A stretch of 64,000 nucleotides of DNA from an uncultured Kiloniellaceae bacterium (GCA_947493695.1 CANLSF010000007.1:310001-374000); one strand, 5' to 3'; shown: positions 35,764-45,909, counted from the first letter of the stretch. Notes: generated by a model not told the origin, from the sequence alone. A program made the numbers and translations.

Positions 35764-37302
35764 ATGTCCGGGATGATACCTGAATTCGTGATTCAGGCGC
35801 TGACTGCGCTTGCTGCGATCTTTATTTTTGCGGTAGGTGCCGGCGTGCTGGCGCTGATCGTCCTCTATGTACTGGATGTCACCCAGACCAAGCAGGCGAT
35901 CCGGCGGAACTATCCGATCATCGGCCGCTTTCGTTATTTCTTCGAACATGTAGGAACTTTCTTCCGGCAGTACTTTTTTGCCATGGACCGGGAGGAAATG
36001 CCCTTCAACCGCGAGCAGCGCAGCTACGTCTACCGCGCAGCCAAGAACGTCGACACCACGATTGCTTTCGGGTCTACCCGCGACCTTAAGCCAACCGGGA
36101 CAATTATGTTCGTCAATTGCCCCTTCCCCACCCTGGAGCGCGATGCCGGCGAAACTTCGGAGGTAACCATCGGACCCTATTGCGAGCACCCCTATACCAC
36201 CGGTAGCCTCTTCAACATCTCGGGCATGAGTTTCGGCGCTATTTCCCGGGTCGCTGTGAAGGCCCTGTCGCAAGGCGCGGCCAAAGCCGGCGCCTGGATG
36301 AACACCGGTGAAGGCGGCCTCTCGCCCTACCACCTTGAGGGCGGATGCGACATTGTATTCCAGATCGGCACAGCAAAGTACGGCGTGCGGGACGACCAGG
36401 GAAACTTAAGCGACGAAAAGCTACGGGACGTGGCTGCGCACAGGCAGGTCAGGATGTTCGAGATCAAGATGAGCCAGGGCGCAAAACCCGGTAAGGGCGG
36501 CATCCTGCCCGGTGGCAAGGTCACTCCGGAAATCGCCAAAATCCGGGGCATTCCTGTCGGACAGGATTCCATCAGCCCGAACCGCCATCCGGAAGTCGAC
36601 AGTCCGGGCCAGTTACTCGATCTCATTGCTCGCGTGCGCGGCGTGACCGGAAAGCCTGTGGGCTTCAAAGCTGTGATTGGTGCCTACGGTTGGCTGGACT
36701 CATTCTGTGACGAAATCCATCGGCGCGGGATCGAATCCGCACCCGATTTCATCACCATCGACAGTGCGGACGGCGGCACGGGCGCAGCACCCTCCAGTCT
36801 GATGGACTACGTCGGCCTGCCGGTCTCGGAAAGCCTTCCCATGGTGATCGACCGGCTGGTGGCGCATGGCCTGCGCGATCGGGTTAAAGTCGTGGTTTCC
36901 GGTAAACTGGTCACGCCTGCCGACGTCGCCTGGGCCCTCTGCGTCGGTGCCGACTTCTGCACCTCTGCCCGCGGCTTCATGTTCGCCTTAGGCTGTATTC
37001 AGGCTCTGCAATGCAACAAGAACACCTGCCCGACCGGGATCACGACCCACGACCCCCGACTTCAAAAAGGCCTCGACCCCACCGACAAGGCAGTTCGCGT
37101 ACAACACTACATAGAAAACATGGTGCATGAGGTCGATGTCCTCGCCCATTCTTGCGGTGTGCCGGAGCCGCGTCGGCTGCGGCGTTTCCATGCGCGGATG
37201 GTCGGCCCCAACGGCCGGTCGTTGCCGATCAGTGACATCTATCCGGACATGAAACCTGACGCAGCGCGAGAAGAAACTGCCAATCAAACCGCATCGGGGT
37301 AA
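35764..37302 (+). CDS. membrane-anchored glutamate synthase-like FMN protein
   Basis: A 512-residue protein with one N-terminal transmembrane helix (about 8-38) and then the FMN-binding/synthase barrel of the glutamate synthase large subunit (GltS type). SGMSFGAIS, NTGEGGLSPYH, GGKVTPEIAKIRG and DFITIDSADGGTGAAP are the flavin and 2-oxoglutarate site segments; CIQALQCNKNTCPTG holds the cysteines of the [3Fe-4S] cluster. The amidotransferase and GXGXG domains of true GltB are missing, so it is one of the stand-alone GltS-like proteins whose reaction is unproven. It is transcribed alone. Confidence 0.87.
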   Translation: MSGMIPEFVIQALTALAAIFIFAVGAGVLALIVLYVLDVTQTKQAIRRNYPIIGRFRYFFEHVGTFFRQYFFAMDREEMPFNREQRSYVYRAAKNVDTTIAFGSTRDLKPTGTIMFVNCPFPTLERDAGETSEVTIGPYCEHPYTTGSLFNISGMSFGAISRVAVKALSQGAAKAGAWMNTGEGGLSPYHLEGGCDIVFQIGTAKYGVRDDQGNLSDEKLRDVAAHRQVRMFEIKMSQGAKPGKGGILPGGKVTPEIAKIRGIPVGQDSISPNRHPEVDSPGQLLDLIARVRGVTGKPVGFKAVIGAYGWLDSFCDEIHRRGIESAPDFITIDSADGGTGAAPSSLMDYVGLPVSESLPMVIDRLVAHGLRDRVKVVVSGKLVTPADVAWALCVGADFCTSARGFMFALGCIQALQCNKNTCPTGITTHDPRLQKGLDPTDKAVRVQHYIENMVHEVDVLAHSCGVPEPRRLRRFHARMVGPNGRSLPISDIYPDMKPDAAREETANQTASG

Positions 37303-37783
37303 CATCGGCAATCAAAACCACAGTGTTCCTGGCGGCATCGGGTTCTCTCAATAGCAGCCGGGTGCAGTCTGGCGCATACAGTTCAGTGTGCTCTTTTCAG
37401 CAGCCACGCTAAAGTGCGGTCCTTCTTGACAGAGTGGGTAAGGACGAGACGCCGGGAATCTTGCGTGCCCGCTTGCAAGAGTGCGCATGAAATAGCGCGG
37501 CTTCATTGGATATTTGAGCCAAAGCTCGTTCAGAAAATTTCCCACCGACAGGTCTCCGATACTGGGGAGACACTTGAAAAAAGCGGTTTCGCTTTCTTCT
37601 TTTTTTTAAAGTGTGCGGAGAGCGACTTTCGCGTGCCACAAGTGCCCTGTCATGAAGAATGTAGTAGCCAAGCCTTTTGACAGAATTTCGTTTTACTTCC
37701 TAGAATGCGGCTCTGACATCCCGGCCATCAGCAACAAATGAATAGGTTGCGTTGCTGGCCCACCCCCCAAAAAAGGGACTCCG
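37303..37783. other. intergenic region with a terminator-like hairpin
   Basis: About 480 bases without a convincing gene; short frames on both strands lack ribosome-binding sites. The only clear feature is the terminator at 37576-37607, 270 bases past the GltS-like stop, which leaves room for an untranslated RNA or a long 3' end. Confidence 0.4.
37576..37607 (+). terminator. rho-independent terminator, isolated
   Basis: AAAGCG (37580-37585) pairs with CGCTTT (37590-37595) around GTTT; further A/T pairing extends the stem, and eight T residues (37600-37607) follow. It may end the GltS-like transcript or a small RNA from the same spacer. Confidence 0.7.
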
Positions 37784-38698
37784 TTGAAACTCACGAACCA
37801 CGGACGCTTCGGCTATTCCGCACTCCCCCATCGCCCGCTTTATGACTGGCCGGGGGGCCGCCGTCTCGCCGTCTACATCGGCCTGAACCTGGAACACTTC
37901 TCCTTTGGTGAAGGGCTCGGCGCGGTTTTGGCGCCGAGCGGGCAGCCGGACGTTCTGAACTATGCCTGGCGCGACTACGGCAACCGGGTCGGGGCCTGGC
38001 GCATGTTGGAGCTCTTCGAGACTTTATCCATGCCCGTGTCGCTGCTGGTGAACTCCAGCCTCTATGAACACTGCCCTGAGCTGATCGCCGCCTATCGCGA
38101 TCGGGGCGACGAGGTTCTCGGTCACGGCCGAAGCAATGCGGAGCGGCAGGGGGACCTGCCGGAGGCCCAAGAGCGCGACCTTATCGCGGAAACGACGGCG
38201 AGCATCGCAGCCCATGAAGGCACGCCTCCCCGCGGCTGGCTCGGCCCCTGGATCTCCGAAAGCAACGTGACGCCGGATCTCTTGAGCGAAGCCGGATACA
38301 GCTATCTTCTCGATTGGTGTTCCGACGATCAGCCGATCTGGATGCGCACGCGCAACAAACCCATTCTCGCAATGCCCTACCCGCAGGAGATCAACGATAT
38401 TCCCGCAATTGCCGTGAGGCGGGCCGGGATGCACGAGTTTACCGACATGATCATCGATAACTTCGATGAGATGAGAGAGCAGGCAAAAGCACAGCCTCTG
38501 GTGATGGGAATTGCGCTGCACCCCTATATCGTCGGACAGCCCTTCCGCCTGCGCCATCTGCGCCGGGCACTCGAACATATTGCCGCACATCTCGGTGACG
38601 ATGTCTGGTTCACGACCGCAGGCGCGATTGCCGGACACATCGAAAAACTACCCGCAGGGATTGTTCCCGGCAGTGCGCCGCAGGATTCAAAATTTTGA
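37784..38698 (+). CDS. polysaccharide-deacetylase-fold hydrolase (PuuE/allantoinase-like)
   Basis: A 304-residue carbohydrate-esterase-4-fold protein without a signal peptide. VYIGLNLEHF, the metal-site HGRSNAER, GPWISESNVTPDLLSEAGY and a C-terminal IALHPYIVGQPFR are typical of the cytosolic branch that includes PuuE allantoinases, which cleave amide bonds of small ring compounds and not polysaccharides. The start is TTG 37784 after AAAGGGACT. It precedes the TRAP operon in the same direction with a promoter in between, so the imported compound may be related to its substrate, which is inference. Confidence 0.8.
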   Translation: MKLTNHGRFGYSALPHRPLYDWPGGRRLAVYIGLNLEHFSFGEGLGAVLAPSGQPDVLNYAWRDYGNRVGAWRMLELFETLSMPVSLLVNSSLYEHCPELIAAYRDRGDEVLGHGRSNAERQGDLPEAQERDLIAETTASIAAHEGTPPRGWLGPWISESNVTPDLLSEAGYSYLLDWCSDDQPIWMRTRNKPILAMPYPQEINDIPAIAVRRAGMHEFTDMIIDNFDEMREQAKAQPLVMGIALHPYIVGQPFRLRHLRRALEHIAAHLGDDVWFTTAGAIAGHIEKLPAGIVPGSAPQDSKF

Positions 38699-38755
38699 CC
38701 AAAGATTGGGCGCGAAATTCAATCTGCACAAAAGTTAAACAGAGCCCGAACTAAC

Positions 38756-38788
38756 CTATCTGGCTAATTTTCTCGAAAATTCAGATAG
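38756..38788. promoter_or_regulatory. nested inverted repeat upstream of the TRAP promoter
   Basis: CTATCTG (38756-38762) pairs with CAGATAG (38782-38788) and inside it AATTTTC (38766-38772) pairs with GAAAATT (38775-38781), with a three-base bulge GCT on the left. It lies about 18 bases upstream of the sigma-54-like promoter and could be a regulator site or a hairpin. Confidence 0.5.
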
Positions 38789-38805
38789 TTACCGCAAGCA
38801 TACCA

Positions 38806-38821
38806 TGGCATGCATATTGCA
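38806..38821 (+). promoter_or_regulatory. sigma-54-type promoter of the TRAP operon
   Basis: TGGCATGCATATTGCA matches the -24/-12 consensus TGGCACG-N4-TTGCA at nearly every key base; GG (38807-38808) and GC (38819-38820) are separated by exactly 10 bases. It is 72 bases before the dctP start. RpoN-dependent dct transport operons are known in alphaproteobacteria. No enhancer-binding activator gene is nearby. Confidence 0.7.
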
Positions 38822-38893
38822 GAACTATCCCCAAGCAATCGCATAGACAGCGATAACCCATAAATTTCTTTACAGGGCGCAAGGGGACACTTC

Positions 38894-39991
38894 ATGCAAC
38901 GCAGGTCATTTCTGAAACGCGGCGTCGTTGGCGCGGCGGCCGCTGGTGCGGCAAGCATCGCGGCACCGGCAGTCGTGCGGTCGGACGATAGTTTCAAGTG
39001 GAAATTAACAACCGCTTTCCCGCCGGGCGTGCCATTTTATTCAACCGGCCCCGGGTCCCTTGCGGATCTAACGCAATGGATCAAAACGATCTCGGGCGGT
39101 CGGCTGGATATTCAGCATTTTCACGCAGGTGAACTCGTACCGGCTTTCGAAGGCTTCGACGCGGCGTCAAGCGGCACTCTCGAGGTCAACGCCTGGGTTT
39201 CCTACTTCGGCGCAGGTAAAATTCCGGCGGCCCAGTTCTTCGGTGCTGTGCCCTTCGGTATGAGCTTTCAAGGCCAGAACGCCTGGTTCTATCACGGTGG
39301 TGGCATTGAGCTGTGGCACGAGGTTTACGAGCCATACGATCTGGTCGCCTTTCCCTGTGGCAACACAGGCGTCCAGATGACCGGCTGGTTCAAGAAGGAA
39401 ATCAACTCGCTCGAAGACCTCAAGGGACTCCGGCTACGGATCCCCGGTCTGGCAGGGAAAGCCTACGCGAAACTCGGCGTCGACGTGAAGCTCCTGCCGG
39501 GTGGAGAGATCTTTCCGGCGCTGGAGCGTGGTGTGATCGACGCTGCCGAATGGGTCGGACCGGCGCAGGATAAGCGCCTGGGCCTCAATAAAGCCGCCAA
39601 GTACTACTACACCACAGGTTGGCATGAACCGACCACGGTGACCGAGTTTGCGATCAACAAACAGGCATGGCAGGCCCTGCCGGCAGATCTGAAACAGACG
39701 GTGGTGACTTCCTGCGCGGCCGCAAACATGGTCGCCCACACCTGGTCCGAAGCAAACAACGCCCAGGCCTTCGAGGAGTTCATCGCCAAAGGCACCGAGG
39801 CGCGCGTCCTGCCCGACGATGTCGTCGGCGGCCTGAAGACGGCGATGGATGGTGTTTACGAGGAACTCGCGAGCAACGACCCAACCTTCAAGAAAGTCAT
39901 GGAGTCCTACTTCTCCTTCAAAAAGACTCATGACAAATGGGCTCGCATGAGTGAAGGCGTCTGGCACGAAAAACTGCGCAACCCTGCTTAA
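38894..39991 (+). CDS. dctP: TRAP transporter substrate-binding protein (DctP/TakP type)
   Basis: The periplasmic receptor (365 residues) of a TRAP transporter. The N-terminus RRSFLKRGVVGAAAAGAAS is a twin-arginine (Tat) signal. The mature protein follows the TakP branch (2-oxo acid binding) with LKGLRLRIPGLAGK carrying the ligand-carboxylate arginine and GGEIFPALERGVIDAAEWVGP. It would capture an organic acid in the periplasm and hand it to the DctQM permease, driven by the sodium gradient. First gene of dctPQM behind a sigma-54-type promoter. The exact ligand cannot be read from sequence. Confidence 0.93.
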   Translation: MQRRSFLKRGVVGAAAAGAASIAAPAVVRSDDSFKWKLTTAFPPGVPFYSTGPGSLADLTQWIKTISGGRLDIQHFHAGELVPAFEGFDAASSGTLEVNAWVSYFGAGKIPAAQFFGAVPFGMSFQGQNAWFYHGGGIELWHEVYEPYDLVAFPCGNTGVQMTGWFKKEINSLEDLKGLRLRIPGLAGKAYAKLGVDVKLLPGGEIFPALERGVIDAAEWVGPAQDKRLGLNKAAKYYYTTGWHEPTTVTEFAINKQAWQALPADLKQTVVTSCAAANMVAHTWSEANNAQAFEEFIAKGTEARVLPDDVVGGLKTAMDGVYEELASNDPTFKKVMESYFSFKKTHDKWARMSEGVWHEKLRNPA

Positions 39992-40006
39992 GGGAATCAA
40001 CCGCTG

Positions 40007-40534
40007 TTGACAAAACTAGCCACTCGGCTGGAAGCGGTCACCGAGTTACTTGGACAGGTGGCCGCTTTCGCAATTCTCGCGCTCGTGCTGTTGGTGACGA
40101 CGAACGTTCTCCTGCGCTATTTCTTTCGAACGGGATCGGTGTGGAGCCAGGAGATGGAATGGCATCTCATGGCGCCCATCGCGCTCTTCGCGATCCCCTA
40201 CACGCTGATGCAGGGTGACGCCGTAAGGGTCGATGTTCTCTATGAGCGTTTCTCGCTCCGGACGCGCCTTGTACTTGATATCTTTGCGGGGATCGTTGGC
40301 ATTACGGTGGCCTTGCTCCTGGTGAAGTACTCGTTTCCTTACGTGGAGAAATCCTGGTTGAACGGGGAAGGCTCGCCCGACCCGGGCGGCCTTCCAGCCA
40401 GATATCTGCTCAAGGCGATTTTACCGATCGGTTTCGCGGCACTGTTTTGTCAGCAACTGGCCCAGGTCATCAGGAACTACGCCCGCCTGGCAAACCCCGA
40501 TCTTCCTCCGGACGCTACAAAGCCAAGGCCTTGA
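40007..40534 (+). CDS. dctQ: TRAP transporter small permease subunit
   Basis: The four-helix small membrane subunit (175 residues) of the TRAP transporter. Conserved features are the SVWSQEMEWHLMAPIALFAIPYTLMQGDAVRVDVLYERF block and the last helix AILPIGFAALFCQQLAQVI. It forms a complex with DctM and docks the receptor. The start is TTG 40007, 15 bases after the dctP stop, with AAGGGAA upstream. The gap to dctM is 36 bases. Confidence 0.9.
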   Translation: MTKLATRLEAVTELLGQVAAFAILALVLLVTTNVLLRYFFRTGSVWSQEMEWHLMAPIALFAIPYTLMQGDAVRVDVLYERFSLRTRLVLDIFAGIVGITVALLLVKYSFPYVEKSWLNGEGSPDPGGLPARYLLKAILPIGFAALFCQQLAQVIRNYARLANPDLPPDATKPRP

Positions 40535-40570
40535 GCGCGCCCTATACCTCATTGAGATTGTTTCCTGAAT

Positions 40571-41896
40571 ATGGCTGAAAATGAATGGCTCGCGATCGGC
40601 ATGATCGTCTCCTTCTTTGTGCTTACGACGATTGGCGTTCCGGTGGCCATCGGGATAGCCCTTTCCGGCTTCATCTTCGGTTTTCTGGGCTTCGGTGAAT
40701 CTCTCTTCAACCTCTTGCCGCACCGCATTTACGGCGTCGTCTCCAACTACACCCTCATGGCCATCCCACTTTTCGTCTTTATGGGGGTCATGCTTGAGAA
40801 GTCGAAGATAGCGGAAGAGCTGATCGACGTTGTCGGTTATCTTGCGGGCGGTTTGAAGGGCGGTATGGCGCTGGCCATCGTCATAGTCGGCGTGGTTCTT
40901 GGCGCTTCGACGGGTATCGTTGGCGCGACGGTCGCGACGCTTGGACTACTGACATTGCCGGTGCTGGTGCGCCGCGGATACGACAGGCGGTTGGCCGCAG
41001 GCTGCATCTGCGCTTCGGGCACGCTTGGCCAAATCATCCCGCCGAGCCTGGTGCTGATTCTGCTCGCGGATATCACCGGCCAGTCGGTCGGCACACTCTT
41101 CGCTGCAGCCATGATGCCGGGATTGGCGCTGGCAGCGCTTTACTGCCTTTACATCCTGGGATTTGCCTACGCCAAACCGGCGGCGGCACCACCCATTCCC
41201 TTAGAGGAGCGCGCGAGTGTTACGGGCGCTGCTCTGGCCAAGAAAGCCGTCTTGGTCATCGGCCCACCGCTGGCGCTTGTCGCCACCGTTCTGGGGACCA
41301 TCATCGGAGGGGTCGCCGCACCGACAGAGGCTGCATCGATGGGTGCCTTCGGCAGCTTGCTGGTCGCTCTGCTGAACCGCCGCTTGACCTGGCCACTGCT
41401 CTTGGCGGTTTTGCGCGGGACAACACGGATCACCGCGATGATCTTTTTCATTCTCATTGCGGCACAGATCTTTGCGCTCGCGTTTCGCGGCCTGCAGGGC
41501 GAGAACCTCGTCCATGCTATGTTTGACGCCTTGCCCGGCGACCTCAACGCAGGCCTCATCTTCATGATGCTGCTGCTGTTCCTCTTGGGGTTCTTTCTCG
41601 AATGGATCGAAATCTCCTACATCGCGCTGCCGCTCTTTTTTCCGTACTTCGTAACCGCAGACGTCAATCCGGTCTGGCTGGCAATTCTCGTTGCCATCAA
41701 CCTGCAGACTTCGTTCCTTACCCCGCCCTTTGGCTGGGCGCTGTTCTTTTTGAAAGGTGTCGCGCCACCGGAAATCACGACCCTCGACATTTACAAAGGT
41801 GTTATCCCCTTCATCCTGATCCAGATCGTGATGCTGGTCGTTCTCTTCTCTTATCCTGGGTTGGCTCTCTGGCTTCCCGACGTCATTGGCTGGTGA
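40571..41896 (+). CDS. dctM: TRAP transporter large permease subunit
   Basis: The 441-residue channel-forming subunit with about 12 helices. The DctM family landmarks are present: MAIPLFVFMGVMLEKS, GGLKGGMALAIVIVGVVLGASTGIVGATVATLGLLTLP, GQIIPPSLVLILLAD, GVAAPTEAASMGAFGSL and LQTSFLTPPFGWALFFLKGV. It couples sodium entry to substrate uptake. It completes a dctPQM operon in the usual order. Nothing unusual. Confidence 0.95.
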   Translation: MAENEWLAIGMIVSFFVLTTIGVPVAIGIALSGFIFGFLGFGESLFNLLPHRIYGVVSNYTLMAIPLFVFMGVMLEKSKIAEELIDVVGYLAGGLKGGMALAIVIVGVVLGASTGIVGATVATLGLLTLPVLVRRGYDRRLAAGCICASGTLGQIIPPSLVLILLADITGQSVGTLFAAAMMPGLALAALYCLYILGFAYAKPAAAPPIPLEERASVTGAALAKKAVLVIGPPLALVATVLGTIIGGVAAPTEAASMGAFGSLLVALLNRRLTWPLLLAVLRGTTRITAMIFFILIAAQIFALAFRGLQGENLVHAMFDALPGDLNAGLIFMMLLLFLLGFFLEWIEISYIALPLFFPYFVTADVNPVWLAILVAINLQTSFLTPPFGWALFFLKGVAPPEITTLDIYKGVIPFILIQIVMLVVLFSYPGLALWLPDVIGW

Positions 41897-42116
41897 GTCC
41901 GGATCTCATTCCTTCACCAAGTTCACGACGCGACTGTAGTAACACCGCCTCAGTTTTTTCGCTGAAGCGCTGTCTCTAAAATATTGTCTCAGTACAATCC
42001 TAAAAGAGAAAAACTTCTTGATTTCTTCTCTTCGGATCAAGAATTCTCATTTGTCATGACGATCAGTCAGGAGTCACATTCTGATTGGCTATACTAACAA
42101 ATGAGAAGTTTAAATC

Positions 42117-42650
42117 ATGAACCCAGCGCTCTTAAAGCCAACCGCAATCTCGAATCCCGTGCAGATGCTGACCCGCTATAAAGCCTGGGCAAACGGGATC
42201 ATCCACGAACACGTCGCCGAACTCTCTTATGAGGAATTGACGCAAGAGCGCCCGACCACCTTCAAAAACATCCTCCACACGCTAAACCATATCTACGTGG
42301 TCGAGGATATCTTCCGCGCGCACCTGGAAGGCCGAAGCCATGACTATCGTGCGCGCAACACGGAAACTTCGCCTCCCCTGGCAACATTATGGCAGGCCGC
42401 CGAGGTCATGGATCAATGGTACATTGATCTTTCCGACAGGCTCTCCCACGCGGAATTCTCGGAAGTCATTGAATTCGAGTTCGTCGGCGGTGGCAAAGGA
42501 GCGATGAGCCGATTGGACATCCTCCATCACATCGTCAATCACGCGACCTACCACCGCGGCTTCGTCGGAGACATGCTGAATCAGGTTCCCCTGCCACCAC
42601 CGGCAACCGACCTGCCGGTCTTTCTGCGCGATGTCTGGAATAAGAGCTGA
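42117..42650 (+). CDS. DinB/DUF664-like four-helix protein
   Basis: A 177-residue DinB-superfamily protein. The metal-site histidines are visible: His58 in ILHTLNHIYVVED and two more in LHHIVNHATYHRG (about residues 140-152). These proteins bind a divalent metal and, in some branches, act as thiol transferases (mycothiol or bacillithiol dependent); in proteobacteria the function is mostly unknown. The start ATG 42117 follows a short AT-rich leader. It converges with the chemoreceptor gene, 10 bases apart. Confidence 0.87.
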   Translation: MNPALLKPTAISNPVQMLTRYKAWANGIIHEHVAELSYEELTQERPTTFKNILHTLNHIYVVEDIFRAHLEGRSHDYRARNTETSPPLATLWQAAEVMDQWYIDLSDRLSHAEFSEVIEFEFVGGGKGAMSRLDILHHIVNHATYHRGFVGDMLNQVPLPPPATDLPVFLRDVWNKS

Positions 42651-42660
42651 CGCCTATCGG

Positions 42661-45600
42661 TTAGGCGACCAACCTGGGCTCTTTGTTCAAGACGGATCTA
42701 TCCAGCAAACCGCCGATCAGCGCCTGCGTCCGTTCGCTCTTGTCGAACTTGATGTGAACGCCTCGGTCCGAACGGTTCACGACACTGGCGGATATCATAT
42801 CCGTCATATCGCCGATCCTGAGCGATAGGCAATCGCAAGACGGAAGATCTCCCTCGCTCATCACCAGAGCACCACCGAGCGAAAGGTCATACGCTTGGGC
42901 CGGCATTGTCCCACCGTCGCAATCGACCACCACCGGCCAGTTACCGGCATAGCGAGGATCCTGGCGACGGTTGCCGACCGCGGATTCGCGCAGATCGGTC
43001 AGGACGGCCCCCATACGTTTGTCCAGAACATCCATGTTGTTCAGCGTCGCTTCGGCGGAATTGAGAACGCTGTCGGAACGGTCGTTGACCTGGGCGGCCT
43101 CGCTGGCGACATCGGTCATCTGCCCGGAGACGTTCCCCATATGGCGGACTGTAGACTGAACCGATTCACTGATTTCCCGGGTCGCGTCGCTCTGCTGCTC
43201 GACTGCGCTTGAGATCGTCTCGGAGATTGTATTGACCTCCTTGATGGTCTCGGTAATCACGCGGATCGCGTCAACCGCACCCTCGGTTTCGGTCCGGATA
43301 GAACCGATCTGACTGCCGATTTCGTCTGTGGCCTTGGCGGTTTGCGTCGCCAGGTTTTTCACTTCGTTCGCGACCACCGCAAAACCTTTACCGGCGTCTC
43401 CTGCCCGTGCAGCCTCGATCGTCGCGTTCAGTGCCAGAAGATTGGTCTGTTCGGCGATATCCTGGATCAGGTTAATCACGTCACCGATCTTCTGTGCGGA
43501 CTCCGCGAGACCGCCAACGATCACATCCGTGCGGTCTGCCTCGACTGCGGCCTTTTGGACAATCGACGAAGACTGACCGACCTGCCGGGTGATTTCGCTG
43601 ATCGACGCACTGAGCTCTTCAGCGGCGGACGCAACGGTCTGTATGGACTCGTTGGCCTGAGCGGCCCCGTCAGAAACGCTCGACGAACGTTCTGTCAGAC
43701 GAGCAATGATCTCGCCCATTTCGGTCGAGGATTTTTTCATACCGTCTGCCTGCGACGAGGTTTCGACCATCACGGATTTGATTTCCTCATCCAGGCGGTC
43801 GGAAAGCGCCAGGAGCTCCGACTTCAACTTATCGTCTTCGGCTTTCTTGGCTTCCGCCTCCTGTTCCCGCACATTCAGGAGTTCCGCCTTTTTGACGTTT
43901 TCCTTGAAGATCAGAACAGCCCCAGCCATATCGCCGATCTCATCGGTACGGCCAACCGAGGGGATGTCCGTATCCGCGTTCCCCTTGGCAAGCTGCATCA
44001 TCGCAAAGGTCATGCCGTTGATCGGACGGGTTATCCGGAAGATCACCACCCAGGCGGAGACGCCGCCAATAGCGATCATGATTGCAAGGATCATGGAAGC
44101 GAGGAGCACCGTCCGGGTTGCGTTGTTCTCAGAGAGGCTCGTAGCCGACTCGCTGGTGGCGCTGATGGCGTTCTGGATATTCAGAAGACCGTCAATCGCC
44201 TGGGTCGCGGTGTCAATCCACTCCGCGCTGGATATCGGATAGTCGGCGGTCTGGGTGGCCTCCGCATAGAGGCGCAAGCGGATCTCTTCAAAGGACCCGA
44301 AGTAGTGCGCCCGTGCCTGGGCAACCGCGTCTTTAACCAGCGAAGGCACAAAAGCCTGCTCTGCGCTCAATTGGACTTCGTCCCAGGCGTAATCGACCCG
44401 GCCCCGATATCGAGCCAGCGTTTGAATCTGCGCGGCGGTCATCGGCAGACGAGAACCGACAATGCCTCCCATGATAGCGCGCTCGCGACCGGCAAATTCC
44501 GACATCACCCAGGTGTTGTGCCGCATTAAAAGCAGGAGAGCGAGCTTGGGATCCTGTTCACCGAGCGCCGAGGTCGCCGCTACCATCGCCTTCTGGCTTC
44601 TGATGATCAAACGCGACGCCGTCGGGAGCCAGTTCGACAGAAGCTCAGGCGAACGCGCTGCCTTTTCCTGACTAAGGGCAATGTCGGCTTCCGCGCGCAT
44701 AGTCTTGAGGGCAGCAAAGTCCGCTGCCAGATCCGCCAGGAACGCATCCTTGCCTTTGAAATCCTCAGCAACAGCAAGCTGCGCCATCGCGGCCTCAAAG
44801 GCTGCGTCCGCCCGCGCCCGCCGAACGCTGATTTTCTTCAGCAGGGCATCGCCGGCCGGTGTCGCGGAGTGCAAACCGCTGTTGGTTACACCGCGTTCGA
44901 CAGCCCAGTTGCCCGCCGCCGTCGTCAGGTTGTCCGAGAGCCGACGGCCCTCAAGCGCTACGCCGTAGTCCAGCCAGGACTGCGAAATCGACGCGTCCAG
45001 TGCCAACAGCGAATCGATTGCGGCCGTCGCCGTTTCTATCCACTCAATCGTTGAAAGTTCATATGCAGCGCTGTTGCTTCCGGCGTGATAGACCGATTCA
45101 CGAACCGATTCAAACGTGCCGAAGTACCCCTTCTCCGCCTCTTCTATTGCCGAAGCGAGCGAAGACTGCAGCGAGGGAACCCTTGCAATATCACGGACGG
45201 TGTCCCAGGCAGTCTCAACCCGGCCCCGATAACCGCTCAGGGTGCGGAGTTGCTCAGCAGACATCCGCTTTCCGCCGGAAATCAGCCCGCCGATAATGGC
45301 GCGCTCCCGCCCGCCGTACTCCGACATCACCCAGGAGAAATGCTTCAGGGCCGCAAGTTGGCTCACGGAGTCGCTCGAGGTTTGTGTATTGGTGACGGCA
45401 ATCCGCAAAGCCTGACTTTCAAGAACCAGACGGGTCATGTCAGGCAGCCAATCCTCCACGAGGGTCGGATCCCGAGCATCACGTTCTTGAGAGAGGGCTG
45501 TATCAACCTGCTGCCGCGCAGAAAGAATGTGCGCGTAAGCTTCTTCCGTGCGCTTAAGCGCGGACTCAAGACCATCTAAGCTGAAGTGTGTCTCAATCTG

Positions 45601-45909
45601 ATCGAGGACTTCGCGATATGCAGCATCCGCCGCCTTCCGCCGCGCCAGTATCTTTTCCTCGAGCGCCGGCGCAACCGGCTCGGAAGCATGAAGCGCTGCA
45701 TTCGTAACGCCACGCTCCACCGCCCAGTTCCCGGCGCTCACGACCAGAAGATCGGTCAGCGTATTGTTAAAGGTATTGCGTTCCGCGATCTTTCGATCCT
45801 CCAACGCAGAAAGCATCGAAGAGATGACGAAGTATGCAACAGTCGCAATCAGCGCTGAGCAAATAACAAAGAGACTGTTACGAATGGTGAAAAGACGCGC
45901 AATTTTCAT
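42661..45909 (-). CDS. methyl-accepting chemotaxis protein with duplicated sensor domain and PilZ tail
   Basis: A 1082-residue chemoreceptor. After a first helix (about 15-35) the periplasmic part consists of two homologous units: [16 protein letters not shown] ... [14 protein letters not shown] ... [12 protein letters not shown], repeated as [16 protein letters not shown] ... [14 protein letters not shown] ... [13 protein letters not shown] second helix (near 600-622), HAMP domain and signalling domain with the hairpin tip [20 protein letters not shown] follow. The C-terminal 100 residues are a PilZ domain with RRQDPR (981-986) and DLSLGG (1008-1013), the c-di-GMP contact motifs. So it can respond to an outside ligand and to c-di-GMP, like Tlp1 of Azospirillum. 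No che genes are adjacent. Confidence 0.93.
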   Translation of the reverse strand: MKIARLFTIRNSLFVICSALIATVAYFVISSMLSALEDRKIAERNTFNNTLTDLLVVSAGNWAVERGVTNAALHASEPVAPALEEKILARRKAADAAYREVLDQIETHFSLDGLESALKRTEEAYAHILSARQQVDTALSQERDARDPTLVEDWLPDMTRLVLESQALRIAVTNTQTSSDSVSQLAALKHFSWVMSEYGGRERAIIGGLISGGKRMSAEQLRTLSGYRGRVETAWDTVRDIARVPSLQSSLASAIEEAEKGYFGTFESVRESVYHAGSNSAAYELSTIEWIETATAAIDSLLALDASISQSWLDYGVALEGRRLSDNLTTAAGNWAVERGVTNSGLHSATPAGDALLKKISVRRARADAAFEAAMAQLAVAEDFKGKDAFLADLAADFAALKTMRAEADIALSQEKAARSPELLSNWLPTASRLIIRSQKAMVAATSALGEQDPKLALLLLMRHNTWVMSEFAGRERAIMGGIVGSRLPMTAAQIQTLARYRGRVDYAWDEVQLSAEQAFVPSLVKDAVAQARAHYFGSFEEIRLRLYAEATQTADYPISSAEWIDTATQAIDGLLNIQNAISATSESATSLSENNATRTVLLASMILAIMIAIGGVSAWVVIFRITRPINGMTFAMMQLAKGNADTDIPSVGRTDEIGDMAGAVLIFKENVKKAELLNVREQEAEAKKAEDDKLKSELLALSDRLDEEIKSVMVETSSQADGMKKSSTEMGEIIARLTERSSSVSDGAAQANESIQTVASAAEELSASISEITRQVGQSSSIVQKAAVEADRTDVIVGGLAESAQKIGDVINLIQDIAEQTNLLALNATIEAARAGDAGKGFAVVANEVKNLATQTAKATDEIGSQIGSIRTETEGAVDAIRVITETIKEVNTISETISSAVEQQSDATREISESVQSTVRHMGNVSGQMTDVASEAAQVNDRSDSVLNSAEATLNNMDVLDKRMGAVLTDLRESAVGNRRQDPRYAGNWPVVVDCDGGTMPAQAYDLSLGGALVMSEGDLPSCDCLSLRIGDMTDMISASVVNRSDRGVHIKFDKSERTQALIGGLLDRSVLNKEPRLVA

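Noticed and set aside
37846-38700. Reading the 37784 protein as a secreted chitin deacetylase
   Set aside because: No signal peptide, and the motifs fit the cytosolic PuuE-like branch better.
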